Program-made: the position numbers and the translations under genes | Part shown: positions 29,401 through 37,900 of the stretch, piece by piece | How the letters are laid out: every line of letters starts with the position of its first letter | Numbering within the stretch: position 1 is the first letter of the stretch | Notes under the pieces: model-generated | The model's database searches: none | Told to the model about the DNA's origin: nothing | What the model saw: only the letters and a program-made list of their open reading frames with translations | Assembly: GCF_046773475.1 (NCBI RefSeq) | Contig: NZ_CP177239.1 | Location: 2,170,001-2,234,000, forward strand | DNA: 64,000 nt | Reading direction: 5' to 3' | Source: Nitratireductor aquimarinus | Lineage (GTDB): Bacteria > Pseudomonadota > Alphaproteobacteria > Rhizobiales > Rhizobiaceae

Positions 29401-32400
29401 CACCATGACGAAATCGACGGTGTAGCTTCGGTCGGCAAGACCGCCCGGGCTGCCAACCGTGACCGTGGTCGGGTAAGTGTCCAGCGGATCATAGGTGATG
29501 ACCTGGTTTTCACCGTCATAGGCGATCACGATGCTCGTGATATCGTCGCCGGTTCCGTCTCCAACCGTGGTGTTGCCGTCCGGGTCATCGAAAGCGCTCA
29601 GTTGGATGGTGGTGTCTGTCGAGCCATCTCCGAAGGTAACGGCGGCGCCATTCACCGTGTAGTGGCCATCGAACAGATGATCCTGCTGGGCGGGATTGCC
29701 CTGATAATCCGCCGGCGAGCCGGCTGGGTCGCCCGTGAGATCCTGAACAAAGTCCAGACGGATGCCTTCACCGGCACCGATGTTCTGGCCACCGGAACCG
29801 CCGCCGACACCCGCCGAAGCGGCATTGCCGTTGATCGAGGAGCCGCTAGCGCCGATCGGCGTCAACAGCAGGTCACGGGAATTGTCGTCCACCGGCGAGC
29901 CGCCAGGCGAATTCCCGTCCTGTCCATTGGGCACGAAACCGGCCCACGGATCGTTGCCGCCGACGAAATCATAGATGCCCGGATCGAAGTCGACCTGGGT
30001 GAAGGCATCGACCGGACGATCCATATCCACCGTGTAGGTACCGTCTGCAGGATCAAGCGTGACCGTGAAGACCGTCGTGCCCCCTGCCCCGCCGACCTTG
30101 GCGGTCAGAACCGTTCCGCCGGCAGACAGGTGGTAGGTGACCGGCTGGCCGCCTGAAGTGAGGCCGCTGTCCTGCCCGTCCGTCACGGTAAAGCGCACCG
30201 TACCTGCGCCATCGGCGCCGTAATTGTCGGTGACCATGCCATCGACGTCCAGATCGAACTCCTGCGGCGCGCCCGCGGAATTGCTGAGAACGGCTTGTTC
30301 AGGATCAACCGCGACCGGAATGTCATCATCGATGGTCAGCGTCAGCGTGCCGGGCGTTCCCGTGGCATCGTCGGCGTCATAGACCTCATACCCCAGCGTG
30401 AAGTCCAGATTGTCCTCAAAGCCAGGAGAGCCATTGGCATTGTCGTGCTCGACACGCGCCAGAAGCTCGACCGTATAGGTGCCAGCCTCTGCGTCGGTCA
30501 GCGTCACCCGGAACACGTCCTGCGTCCCGTCATTGGCCGTCAGAACCGTTCCGTCCGCATTCACCGTGTAGGTGTACGATACCCCATTGACCGTCTCGGA
30601 ACCCGATACAAGCTTGATCGAGCCAGCCCCGTCCGGGCCGTAATTATGCGGTAGGACACCTGGCTGTGCCGACGGCGCATCGTCGCCAGCGGCAGCATCG
30701 TTGTTGCCCGTCGCAAGATCATCTTCATCAACAAGAGCCGTCGCATTGCCCGCAGTGGCGTGAAAATTGTCACCCGAGAAGGTGATGGTCAGTTCCGCCG
30801 TCGCCGTGTCGCCATCGGCGTCGATCACCGTGTAGGTGAACACATCCGTCGAGCCCGCCGGCACCGACATCCCCGCCGTCGGCGTGTAGCTGTAGGTGCC
30901 GTCAGCGTTCAGAACAAGCTGGCCATACGCCCCGGCAATGCCGCCCAGATTCGTGCCACCCGTCGTCACACCGCCGCCTGCCCCGGCAACAACGCCGTCG
31001 ACACGGCCGTCCGTGCCCACCGTTCCGTGGTCGGCCCCGAGATCGTCATTGTCCAGAACGTTGCCGTTGACAGACCCACCGTCTTCGCTCGCGCCATTCG
31101 CATCATTCGAGGCCGTGGGCACATCGTCGCCAATGTTCAGCGTGATCGTCGCAACAGCCGTCGAGCCGTCGCTGTCTTCGATCGTCACCGCCACGCTGCC
31201 CTGATCCGTCGCCGTCCCCGGCGCATGCGGATAGGCTGCAGTCTGCGTGAAGGTGTACGCGCCCGTCGTCTCGTTGATCTCGAGCGTCCAGTAATCCGTC
31301 GTGATCGTCGTCACGCCGCCGGCCGAGCTGTTGGTCACTTCCGCACCAAGCGCCCCGTCATAGACCGCAGACACAAACCCGCCCGGGCCGTCGCCGCCGA
31401 AGTCGAACGCCAGATCGCCCGTGTCCGACTGCGGCGCAAACCCGTCCGCATGCGAGCCAGCAACGCTGTCGTCGCCCGGAACATCGCTCAGGCTCGTCGT
31501 CTGGTTCGTCGCGCTCGGCGCAAACGCATCGCCCGAGAAGGTGATGGTCAGTTCCGCCGTCGCCGTGTCGCCATCGGCGTCGATCACCGTGTAGGTGAAC
31601 ACATCCGTCGAGCCCGCCGGCACCGACATCCCCGCCGTCGGCGTGTAGCTGTAGGTGCCGTCAGCGTTCAGAACAAGCTGGCCATACGCCCCGGCAATGC
31701 CGCCCAGATTCGTGCCACCCGTCGTCACACCGCCGCCTGCCCCGGCAACAACGCCGTCGACACGGCCGTCCGTGCCCACCGTTCCGTGGTCGGCCCCGAG
31801 ATCGTCATTGTCCAGAACGTTGCCGTTGACAGACCCACCGTCTTCGCTCGCGCCATTCGCATCATTCGAGGCCGTGGGCACATCGTCGCCAATGTTCAGC
31901 GTGATCGTCGCAACAGCCGTCGAGCCGTCGCTGTCTTCGATCGTCACCGCCACGCTGCCCTGATCCGTCGCCGTCCCCGGCGCATGCGGATAGGCTGCAG
32001 TCTGCGTGAAGGTGTACGCGCCCGTCGTCTCGTTGATCTCGAGCGTCCAGTAATCCGTCGTGATCGTCGTCACGCCGCCGGCCGAGCTGTTGGTCACTTC
32101 CGCACCAAGCGCCCCGTCATAGACCGCAGACACAAACCCGCCCGGGCCGTCGCCGCCGAAGTCGAACGCCAGATCGCCCGTGTCCGACTGCGGCGCAAAC
32201 CCGTCCGCATGCGAGCCAGCAACGCTGTCGTCGCCCGGAACATCGCTCAGGCTCGTCGTCTGGTTCGTCGCGCTCGGCGCAAACGCATCGCCCGAGAAGG
32301 TGATGGTCAGTTCCGCCGTCGCCGTGTCGCCATCGGCGTCGATCACCGTGTAGGTGAACACATCCGTCGAGCCCGCCGGCACCGACATCCCCGCCGTCGG

Positions 32401-35400
32401 CGTGTAGCTGTAGGTGCCGTCAGCGTTCAGAACAAGCTGGCCATACGCCCCGGCAATGCCGCCCAGATTCGTGCCACCCGTCGTCACACCGCCGCCTGCC
32501 CCGGCAACAACGCCGTCGACACGGCCGTCCGTGCCCACCGTTCCGTGGTCGGCCCCGAGATCGTCATTGTCCAGAACGTTGCCGTTGACAGACCCACCGT
32601 CTTCGCTCGCGCCATTCGCATCATTCGAGGCCGTGGGCACATCGTCGCCAATGTTCAGCGTGATCGTCGCAACAGCCGTCGAGCCGTCGCTGTCTTCGAT
32701 CGTCACCGCCACGCTGCCCTGATCCGTCGCCGTCCCCGGCGCATGCGGATAGGCTGCAGTCTGCGTGAAGGTGTACGCGCCCGTCGTCTCGTTGATCTCG
32801 AGCGTCCAGTAATCCGTCGTGATCGTCGTCACGCCGCCGGCCGAGCTGTTGGTCACTTCCGCACCAAGCGCCCCGTCATAGACCGCAGACACAAACCCGC
32901 CCGGGCCGTCGCCGCCGAAGTCGAACGCCAGATCGCCCGTGTCCGACTGCGGCGCAAACCCGTCCGCATGCGAGCCAGCAACGCTGTCGTCGCCCGGAAC
33001 ATCGCTCAGGCTCGTCGTCTGGTTCGTCGCGCTCGGCGCAAACGCATCGCCCGAGAAGGTGATGGTCAGTTCCGCCGTCGCCGTGTCGCCATCGGCGTCG
33101 ATCACCGTGTAGGTGAACACATCCGTCGAGCCCGCCGGCACCGACATCCCCGCCGTCGGCGTGTAGCTGTAGGTGCCGTCAGCGTTCAGAACAAGCTGGC
33201 CATACGCCCCGGCAATGCCGCCCAGATTCGTGCCACCCGTCGTCACACCGCCGCCTGCCCCGGCAACAACGCCGTCGACACGGCCGTCCGTGCCCACCGT
33301 TCCGTGGTCGGCCCCGAGATCGTCATTGTCCAGAACGTTGCCGTTGACAGACCCACCGTCTTCGCTCGCGCCATTCGCATCATTCGAGGCCGTGGGCACA
33401 TCGTCGCCAATGTTCAGCGTGATCGTCGCAACAGCCGTCGAGCCGTCGCTGTCTTCGATCGTCACCGCCACGCTGCCCTGATCCGTCGCCGTCCCCGGCG
33501 CATGCGGATAGGCTGCAGTCTGCGTGAAGGTGTACGCGCCCGTCGTCTCGTTGATCTCGAGCGTCCAGTAATCCGTCGTGATCGTCGTCACGCCGCCGGC
33601 CGAGCTGTTGGTCACTTCCGCACCAAGCGCCCCGTCATAGACCGCAGACACAAACCCGCCCGGGCCGTCGCCGCCGAAGTCGAACGCCAGATCGCCCGTG
33701 TCCGACTGCGGCGCAAACCCGTCCGCATGCGAGCCAGCAACGCTGTCGTCGCCCGGAACATCGCTCAGGCTCGTCGTCTGGTTCGTCGCGCTCGGCGCAA
33801 ACGCATCGCCCGAGAAGGTGATGGTCAGTTCCGCCGTCGCCGTGTCGCCATCGGCGTCGATCACCGTGTAGGTGAACACATCCGTCGAGCCCGCCGGCAC
33901 CGACATCCCCGCCGTCGGCGTGTAGCTGTAGGTGCCGTCAGCGTTCAGAACAAGCTGGCCATACGCCCCGGCAATGCCGCCCAGATTCGTGCCACCCGTC
34001 GTCACACCGCCGCCTGCCCCGGCAACAACGCCGTCGACACGGCCGTCCGTGCCCACCGTTCCGTGGTCGGCCCCGAGATCGTCATTGTCCAGAACATTGC
34101 CAAGAACCGCCGCACCGTTCTCCGCCGCGCCGTTCGCGTCGTTCGAGGCCGTGGGCACATCGTCGCCGATGTTCAGCGTGATCGTCGCAACAGCCGTCGA
34201 GCCGTCGCTGTCTTCGATCGTCACCGCCACGCTGCCCTGATCCGTCGCCGTCCCCGGCGCATGCGGATAGGCTGCAGTCTGCGTGAAGGTGTACGCGCCC
34301 GTCGTCTCGTTGATCTCGAGCGTCCAGTAATCCGTCGTGATCGTCGTCACGCCGCCGGCCGAGCTGTTGGTCACTTCCGCACCAAGCGCCCCGTCATAGA
34401 CCGCAGACACAAACCCGCCCGGGCCGTCGCCGCCGAAGTCGAACGCCAGATCGCCCGTGTCCGACTGCGGCGCAAACCCGTCCGCATGCGAGCCAGCAAC
34501 GCTGTCGTCGCCCGGAACATCGCTCAGGCTCGTCGTCTGGTTCGTCGCGCTCGGCGCAAACGCATCGCCCGAGAAGGTGATGGTCAGTTCCGCCGTCGCC
34601 GTGTCGCCATCGGCGTCGATCACCGTGTAGGTGAACACATCCGTCGAGCCCGCCGGCACCGACATCCCCGCCGTCGGCGTGTAGCTGTAGGTGCCGTCAG
34701 CGTTCAGAACAAGCTGGCCATACGCCCCGGCAATGCCGCCCAGATTCGTGCCACCCGTCGTCACACCGCCGCCTGCCCCGGCAACAACGCCGTCGACACG
34801 GCCGTCCGTGCCCACCGTTCCGTGGTCGGCCCCGAGATCGTCATTGTCCAGAACATTGCCGTTGACAGACGCACCGTTCTCCGCCGCGCCGTTCGCGTCG
34901 TTCGAGGCCGTGGGCCCGTCATCAGTGATGGTGACGGTCAGTTCGTCGGACGCCGTGTCGCCATTGCCATCGGTGACGACGAAATCGAACGTGTCGGTGA
35001 CCACATCGTCTGCGCCGGTCTGGCCGGCATTGGCGTGATCGATGGTGTTGGTGGTCAGCACATATTCGAAACTGTAAGTGCCATCGCCATTCGGCGTGAC
35101 GATCAGCTCGCCATAGACACCCTGAATGCTGCCGCCATTGGTCACGTCGACGCTGACGCCGGACGCATTTGTGACGACAAGCGAGCCAAGGCCATCATCG
35201 CCCGGATCGACAAGGATATTGCCCAGCGTGCTGGTGGTGCCGCCGCCGGATCCGCTGGCAAGCGCGCTCTCATTGACCTGTCCGGGCGGCGCTCCGAGGC
35301 TCACAATGCTGAGCTCGGGGAAATCGTTTTCACGGATCGAGGGGAACAGCTCGCGCCGCTCCAGCGTGCCGAACTGCAATGCAGTGGGCGGCAGCAGATC

Positions 35401-35937
35401 GATCACGGGGCCGGCATCGCCGATATCGCCATTGGGGGTGTTGAAGCCGCCGCCGCCGCTCTGGGACGCGGCGGACACCACGGTCAGCGCGCCATCGGGA
35501 CCCGCCGCGACGTCGATGCCGTTGGCCTGAAGAGCGGCAGCGAGCGCGAGCTCGGGAATTTCCACATCGCCGATCAGGAAGGTGGGCACCTTGAGAGCGG
35601 CGTTGAGGATGGTGACGGTGGAGCCGTCGGGCTGCACGAGAACCAGATTGTTCCCGTCGAGCCTGATCTCGTCGATCGAGACCCCCTGCGGAAGGCGGAC
35701 AACATTGTCGGCATCGGGCGTGATCGTTTCCGGCACATCCGGCACGGCTGCCTGAGAGGTTGGCTCCGCGACCGGCTGACCGGTCGCCGGATCGACGGGC
35801 GTCGGCTCGGCGGCAGTCTCGTTCTGCGCGAACTGGAGAGCGTTCTGCTCTGCCTGGCTCAGGCGCGTGCTGGTTGAAGACTGTTCAGCGGCAGTTGCGC
35901 GCTCGTCGGTGGTATTCGTGCGGTCATTGTTGGCCAT
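26428..35937 (-). CDS. Giant LapA/BapA-like RTX adhesin with VCBS-type repeats and vWA domain
   Basis: A 3169-residue non-cleaved type I secretion substrate. From the N-terminus: a disordered leader; a conserved beta domain (about residues 75-145, VVRLPQGVSIDEIRLDGNN); a VAAG motif at 143-146; one VCBS-like domain; then about 5.5 copies of a 253-residue Ig-like double repeat (30773-34917). Two further VCBS-type domains follow, then a von Willebrand A domain with MIDAS motif DFSGS (DNA about 28130-28710), a beta-sandwich, RTX nonapeptides (GGDGADVLIGGEG, DNA 26740-26930) and a C-terminal secretion tail. The ATG at 35937 has a GGGGG site. It probably mediates surface attachment or biofilm formation and is exported by the TolC/ABC/HlyD system at 37901-42888. 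Confidence 0.95.
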   Translation of the reverse strand: MANNDRTNTTDERATAAEQSSTSTRLSQAEQNALQFAQNETAAEPTPVDPATGQPVAEPTSQAAVPDVPETITPDADNVVRLPQGVSIDEIRLDGNNLVLVQPDGSTVTILNAALKVPTFLIGDVEIPELALAAALQANGIDVAAGPDGALTVVSAASQSGGGGFNTPNGDIGDAGPVIDLLPPTALQFGTLERRELFPSIRENDFPELSIVSLGAPPGQVNESALASGSGGGTTSTLGNILVDPGDDGLGSLVVTNASGVSVDVTNGGSIQGVYGELIVTPNGDGTYSFEYVLTTNTIDHANAGQTGADDVVTDTFDFVVTDGNGDTASDELTVTITDDGPTASNDANGAAENGASVNGNVLDNDDLGADHGTVGTDGRVDGVVAGAGGGVTTGGTNLGGIAGAYGQLVLNADGTYSYTPTAGMSVPAGSTDVFTYTVIDADGDTATAELTITFSGDAFAPSATNQTTSLSDVPGDDSVAGSHADGFAPQSDTGDLAFDFGGDGPGGFVSAVYDGALGAEVTNSSAGGVTTITTDYWTLEINETTGAYTFTQTAAYPHAPGTATDQGSVAVTIEDSDGSTAVATITLNIGDDVPTASNDANGAAENGAAVLGNVLDNDDLGADHGTVGTDGRVDGVVAGAGGGVTTGGTNLGGIAGAYGQLVLNADGTYSYTPTAGMSVPAGSTDVFTYTVIDADGDTATAELTITFSGDAFAPSATNQTTSLSDVPGDDSVAGSHADGFAPQSDTGDLAFDFGGDGPGGFVSAVYDGALGAEVTNSSAGGVTTITTDYWTLEINETTGAYTFTQTAAYPHAPGTATDQGSVAVTIEDSDGSTAVATITLNIGDDVPTASNDANGASEDGGSVNGNVLDNDDLGADHGTVGTDGRVDGVVAGAGGGVTTGGTNLGGIAGAYGQLVLNADGTYSYTPTAGMSVPAGSTDVFTYTVIDADGDTATAELTITFSGDAFAPSATNQTTSLSDVPGDDSVAGSHADGFAPQSDTGDLAFDFGGDGPGGFVSAVYDGALGAEVTNSSAGGVTTITTDYWTLEINETTGAYTFTQTAAYPHAPGTATDQGSVAVTIEDSDGSTAVATITLNIGDDVPTASNDANGASEDGGSVNGNVLDNDDLGADHGTVGTDGRVDGVVAGAGGGVTTGGTNLGGIAGAYGQLVLNADGTYSYTPTAGMSVPAGSTDVFTYTVIDADGDTATAELTITFSGDAFAPSATNQTTSLSDVPGDDSVAGSHADGFAPQSDTGDLAFDFGGDGPGGFVSAVYDGALGAEVTNSSAGGVTTITTDYWTLEINETTGAYTFTQTAAYPHAPGTATDQGSVAVTIEDSDGSTAVATITLNIGDDVPTASNDANGASEDGGSVNGNVLDNDDLGADHGTVGTDGRVDGVVAGAGGGVTTGGTNLGGIAGAYGQLVLNADGTYSYTPTAGMSVPAGSTDVFTYTVIDADGDTATAELTITFSGDAFAPSATNQTTSLSDVPGDDSVAGSHADGFAPQSDTGDLAFDFGGDGPGGFVSAVYDGALGAEVTNSSAGGVTTITTDYWTLEINETTGAYTFTQTAAYPHAPGTATDQGSVAVTIEDSDGSTAVATITLNIGDDVPTASNDANGASEDGGSVNGNVLDNDDLGADHGTVGTDGRVDGVVAGAGGGVTTGGTNLGGIAGAYGQLVLNADGTYSYTPTAGMSVPAGSTDVFTYTVIDADGDTATAELTITFSGDNFHATAGNATALVDEDDLATGNNDAAAGDDAPSAQPGVLPHNYGPDGAGSIKLVSGSETVNGVSYTYTVNADGTVLTANDGTQDVFRVTLTDAEAGTYTVELLARVEHDNANGSPGFEDNLDFTLGYEVYDADDATGTPGTLTLTIDDDIPVAVDPEQAVLSNSAGAPQEFDLDVDGMVTDNYGADGAGTVRFTVTDGQDSGLTSGGQPVTYHLSAGGTVLTAKVGGAGGTTVFTVTLDPADGTYTVDMDRPVDAFTQVDFDPGIYDFVGGNDPWAGFVPNGQDGNSPGGSPVDDNSRDLLLTPIGASGSSINGNAASAGVGGGSGGQNIGAGEGIRLDFVQDLTGDPAGSPADYQGNPAQQDHLFDGHYTVNGAAVTFGDGSTDTTIQLSAFDDPDGNTTVGDGTGDDITSIVIAYDGENQVITYDPLDTYPTTVTVGSPGGLADRSYTVDFVMVGGARVAQVTGVLDTQVTITSFTADGYNSLEVLYISGDDFAMTGFGTSVVSTDPVDFTLPIEIVDGDGDTAPAEIDLTLQPDAAPTISAFTAEVNEAGLAGGSEEGTASTVDTGALSIALASGDTLDTLEVSDANGNWVDVTGGGTVQGKFGLLTVTANGSGGYSSSYQLNQNSLDHNVRPGKGTPEGVAERFNVRAKDNDGDYSAVDTLKVNVLDDAPEAVADHASLTLGTENFNIAFVLDFSGSVSNSELDAMLDAVKAAGQAFFDGTSGNVQIELVAFSSSASAAGPFTDYASFAAQIDDWNPTEGGSRPYNGGTDFTAAIEETMDAYTPLSDHNNQVFFLSDGNPNEQIGAGGHSLYGSTQTAWNNFVQNNDVTVQTVGIGNNIDVEQLQDVDEADGSDVVVSVSNFDGLVTALLDLTNQVDVSGNVLLGNDNAVGGGDDDILGADDGRILSITVDGVTYTYQEGPDKIFNDGGQPAISGSSLVVDGSLGGELSFNFETGAWSYQADGDTTPGTESFDYVLVDNDGDTSGASLTIDILPPPGATDDVVLTNITDYSAIDIPTAALLHNDPAPAPTSPLSVDGASNPQNGGVSLAGDVTFTPSSTPVEFVDEDFSSGEGSFVYRDAYYPGTGSEARGFQTSSGPAGGGALKIELGDGGGDDRENMNGAFTRTFNLASAATVTITFDYYAMLTDDTDVGEDVRVLAGIDGEAFGAGGVVDELLGDPSNSGGDAVTGWKTFTTTIDLSAGEHTLALGGLMTEKTRSGEFADVYFDNVSVEYTPTPSFSSGGFDYSVSDGSGFTDDAHVSVTGVSGSTITGTDADEVLVGNDSGSTLLGMGGDDSLVGGDAADLLDGGEGDDLLIGGDGADVLIGGEGQNTYDLTDTDGAIDTVVLDPSALTGMNPDEIIGFSSEDVVDLTELVSLSTTSGENVGDFVRLNPGDGKELQVDADGTAGGDDWVTVATFDVPQTPASIKILYDDDGSDTSGTV
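30773..34917. repeat. Tandem 759-bp repeats inside the adhesin gene
   Basis: Copies start at 30773, 31532, 32291, 33050, 33809 and 34568; the last is partial (about 345 bases). Compared by eye, copies 1-4 appear identical. Copies 5 and 6 differ almost only within a roughly 46-base block encoding the Asn-Gly-Ala-(Ser/Ala)-Glu linker. Each 253-residue unit holds a tandem-95/VCBS-like half and a second beta-sandwich half. Confidence 0.95.
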
Positions 35938-36294
35938 GGGAACCCCCAGAAACAGATGTTCCCGGGAGCCAGACACGCCGTTTTAGGCGGCACAATATGA
36001 ACTGAGCATCATTGATATATCATCATATTCCGAACGGACGAAAATTTCCCGTTGGTTAATGCTTGAATATAAGCGATTATACATTTGCCTATAATTATCC
36101 CTTTTTGACAGCCTGCGCCGGCTGCTCCCGCCGGCCATTCTGCCCAGAGACCTGAATGGTAAACAGAGATGAAATAGACAAAATCCCATTTTAAATAAAT
36201 TGAACAACATATCTAAGTATAAAATAATCCAAACAATTTAATCTGCATTTCATTTGCGCCTCTTATCGTCATTGCAAGATCAGGGGACGATCAA
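35938..36294. promoter_or_regulatory. AT-rich divergent promoter region between adhesin and LapG-like protease
   Basis: About 357 bases, clearly richer in A+T than the rest of the window, separate the two divergent genes. It contains a perfect 10-bp palindrome TGATATATCA (36013-36022), a TTGACA hexamer (36105-36110) and long A/T tracts (36180-36250). A short open frame here has no ribosome-binding site. Regulators of biofilm genes often bind such DNA, but no specific site was identified. Confidence 0.55.
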
Positions 36295-37278
36295 ATGAAA
36301 AACTCCAGAGGCCTATACATAGGTGCAAGCCTTGCGCTTGCCATCTCGGCATCCGCCTCACTTGCCATGCAGAATGAAGCGCAGGCAGGGGCTTATGCGC
36401 CATCGCCGGTGCAGGTTTCCTTCATCTCCAGCATGAGCGCCATGTCGGCGGCCGCGACAATGACGGCGGCGACCCGGGGGCTTGCCGAACTGAAGATGCA
36501 GTGGGAACGGGCGGCTTCGCGCGCCGCTCCCCAAAATGCGCGCTTTGCGGCAGGCGCCGGCAAAAGGCCCGCCGGAGAACGCAGGCAGGCGGGCAGTGCC
36601 GCCACGGGCGTTTTCGGCTCCGTGGCCATTCCCTTTCGCGCCCTGCCATCCAGCGCCAGCTGGAAAGCCGTGTACCCATCCATAGCGCGCGCCGATTTCG
36701 CCGCCTGTACGGAGGCCGGAGACTGCGCGCAACGGGCGAAAGACCTGGCGCAGCTTGTGCGTGACGTCAAAGCAGGCCCGTTCTCGCGCAAGCTTGCGGA
36801 GATCAACCGGGCGGTCAACCGCAGAATTGCCTACGTCTCGGACCGGAACAATTATCGCCAGCTGGATCTTTGGGCGAAACCCCGGGACATTCTCCAGCGC
36901 GGCAAGGGCGATTGCGAGGACTATGCCATCCTGAAGATGGCGGCGCTCAACGCTGCGGGCATTCCGCTCGGCAGCATGTCGATCGTGGTGCTTCAGGACC
37001 AGCGGCGATCCCTGTTCCACGCCGTTCTCACGGTTTCCACGAGCCAGGGGCACTATGTGCTCGACAATCTGCACGACCGCGTGATGAAGGACACCGCCTT
37101 TGGCGACTACCTGCCGCTTTACTCGCTGAGCGCAGACCGCTCCTGGATCCATGGAAGAAAGCGCGACGGCTCCATGGTCGCAACGCTTGAAGGACTGCCC
37201 TCGGATCTTTCTCCGGGAGAAGGCTTCGACAATGCGGCGGCGCCCCAGAACCGGGTGACCGGCGTGAATGGCGGTTAG
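36295..37278 (+). CDS. lapG: LapG-like periplasmic cysteine protease (transglutaminase-like, peptidase C93)
   Basis: A 327-residue secreted protein with a signal peptide (residues about 1-31). The C-terminal half is a bacterial transglutaminase-like cysteine protease domain with catalytic triad Cys207 (KGDCEDYA), His242 (FHAVL) and Asp257 (LDNLHD). Spacing is close to that of Pseudomonas LapG. LapG releases LapA-type adhesins by cutting a di-alanine site near the N-terminus. Such a site (VAAG) is present in the divergently encoded adhesin. Its partner LapD, which holds LapG in check when c-di-GMP is high, is not encoded in the window. It ends 2 bases before the convergent RHH gene. Confidence 0.88.
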   Translation: MKNSRGLYIGASLALAISASASLAMQNEAQAGAYAPSPVQVSFISSMSAMSAAATMTAATRGLAELKMQWERAASRAAPQNARFAAGAGKRPAGERRQAGSAATGVFGSVAIPFRALPSSASWKAVYPSIARADFAACTEAGDCAQRAKDLAQLVRDVKAGPFSRKLAEINRAVNRRIAYVSDRNNYRQLDLWAKPRDILQRGKGDCEDYAILKMAALNAAGIPLGSMSIVVLQDQRRSLFHAVLTVSTSQGHYVLDNLHDRVMKDTAFGDYLPLYSLSADRSWIHGRKRDGSMVATLEGLPSDLSPGEGFDNAAAPQNRVTGVNGG

Positions 37279-37280
37279 GG

Positions 37281-37895
37281 TCAGTTCGGCAGGATGAAAC
37301 CGACAATCGCGTCAAGCCCGGCCAGCGGCGCAAGGATGGCGTTGAGACGACCGCGGATAAGCTGACGGTCCACACCGATCACAAAGCCCACCATTGCCGG
37401 TCCGCTGCCCTTCATCTTCAGCTTCTCGATCAGCTCTGAAAACTGGATATCGAGCGACAGGCGCACACCCCGCGCCGTGGCATCCGACGGCAGGCTGGAC
37501 AGCCGCGACTGCACAAAGGCGATGAAAGGCGGATTGTGGGCCATCAACTGCCGGTCACCGGCAAGGGCAAAACAGGGCGACGGGCAGGCCATGACCATGT
37601 TGCGCACGGCCTGTCTGCCGGTTCTGGCCCGCATCAGATCGAGCTCGCCTTGCAGGTGGGAGACGGTTTCCACCCTGAGGGCCGATGTGAGGTTTGAGCC
37701 CTGTTCAAGCCGGTTCTCGCAGGCCTCGATCACATCGCCGACACTGCAGTCCTTCTCATCCGCGATCTCCTGCAGGGACGACCAGAATATCTCTTCCAGC
37801 CGGATGCCGCGCCGCGCGGCCCCGACCCTGAGGACGCGAAACCGGGGCTGGAAGGCCCAGTCTTCTTCACCGTGCGTTTCAACCGCTTTGTCCAT
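37281..37895 (-). CDS. Ribbon-helix-helix domain protein with PAS-like C-terminus
   Basis: A 204-residue protein. Residues about 15-75 (FRVLRVGAARRGIRLEEIFW and following) look like the RHH_4 ribbon-helix-helix DNA-binding domain found in alphaproteobacteria. The C-terminal part (CFALAGDRQLMAHNPPFIAF onward) resembles a PAS-type sensor fold, but this is weak. It starts at ATG 37895 or GTG 37904, overlapping or touching the hlyD stop. It is thus the last gene of the type I secretion operon and a candidate regulator of the adhesin system. No binding site is known. Confidence 0.75.
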   Translation of the reverse strand: MDKAVETHGEEDWAFQPRFRVLRVGAARRGIRLEEIFWSSLQEIADEKDCSVGDVIEACENRLEQGSNLTSALRVETVSHLQGELDLMRARTGRQAVRNMVMACPSPCFALAGDRQLMAHNPPFIAFVQSRLSSLPSDATARGVRLSLDIQFSELIEKLKMKGSGPAMVGFVIGVDRQLIRGRLNAILAPLAGLDAIVGFILPN

Positions 37896-37900
37896 GGCTG

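Noticed and set aside
30773..34917. CRISPR-like or satellite array
   Set aside because: The 759-bp units are in-frame protein repeats with no short direct repeats and spacers.
30760..35877. A 1705-codon open frame on the plus strand, antisense to the adhesin repeats
   Set aside because: It exists because the repeats are identical and codon use of the real gene avoids stops in this frame. Its product is arginine-rich low-complexity repeats without any domain or ribosome-binding site.
35983..36210. A 75-codon minus-strand frame in the AT-rich adhesin/protease intergenic region
   Set aside because: No ribosome-binding site or recognisable sequence; the region looks like promoter DNA.
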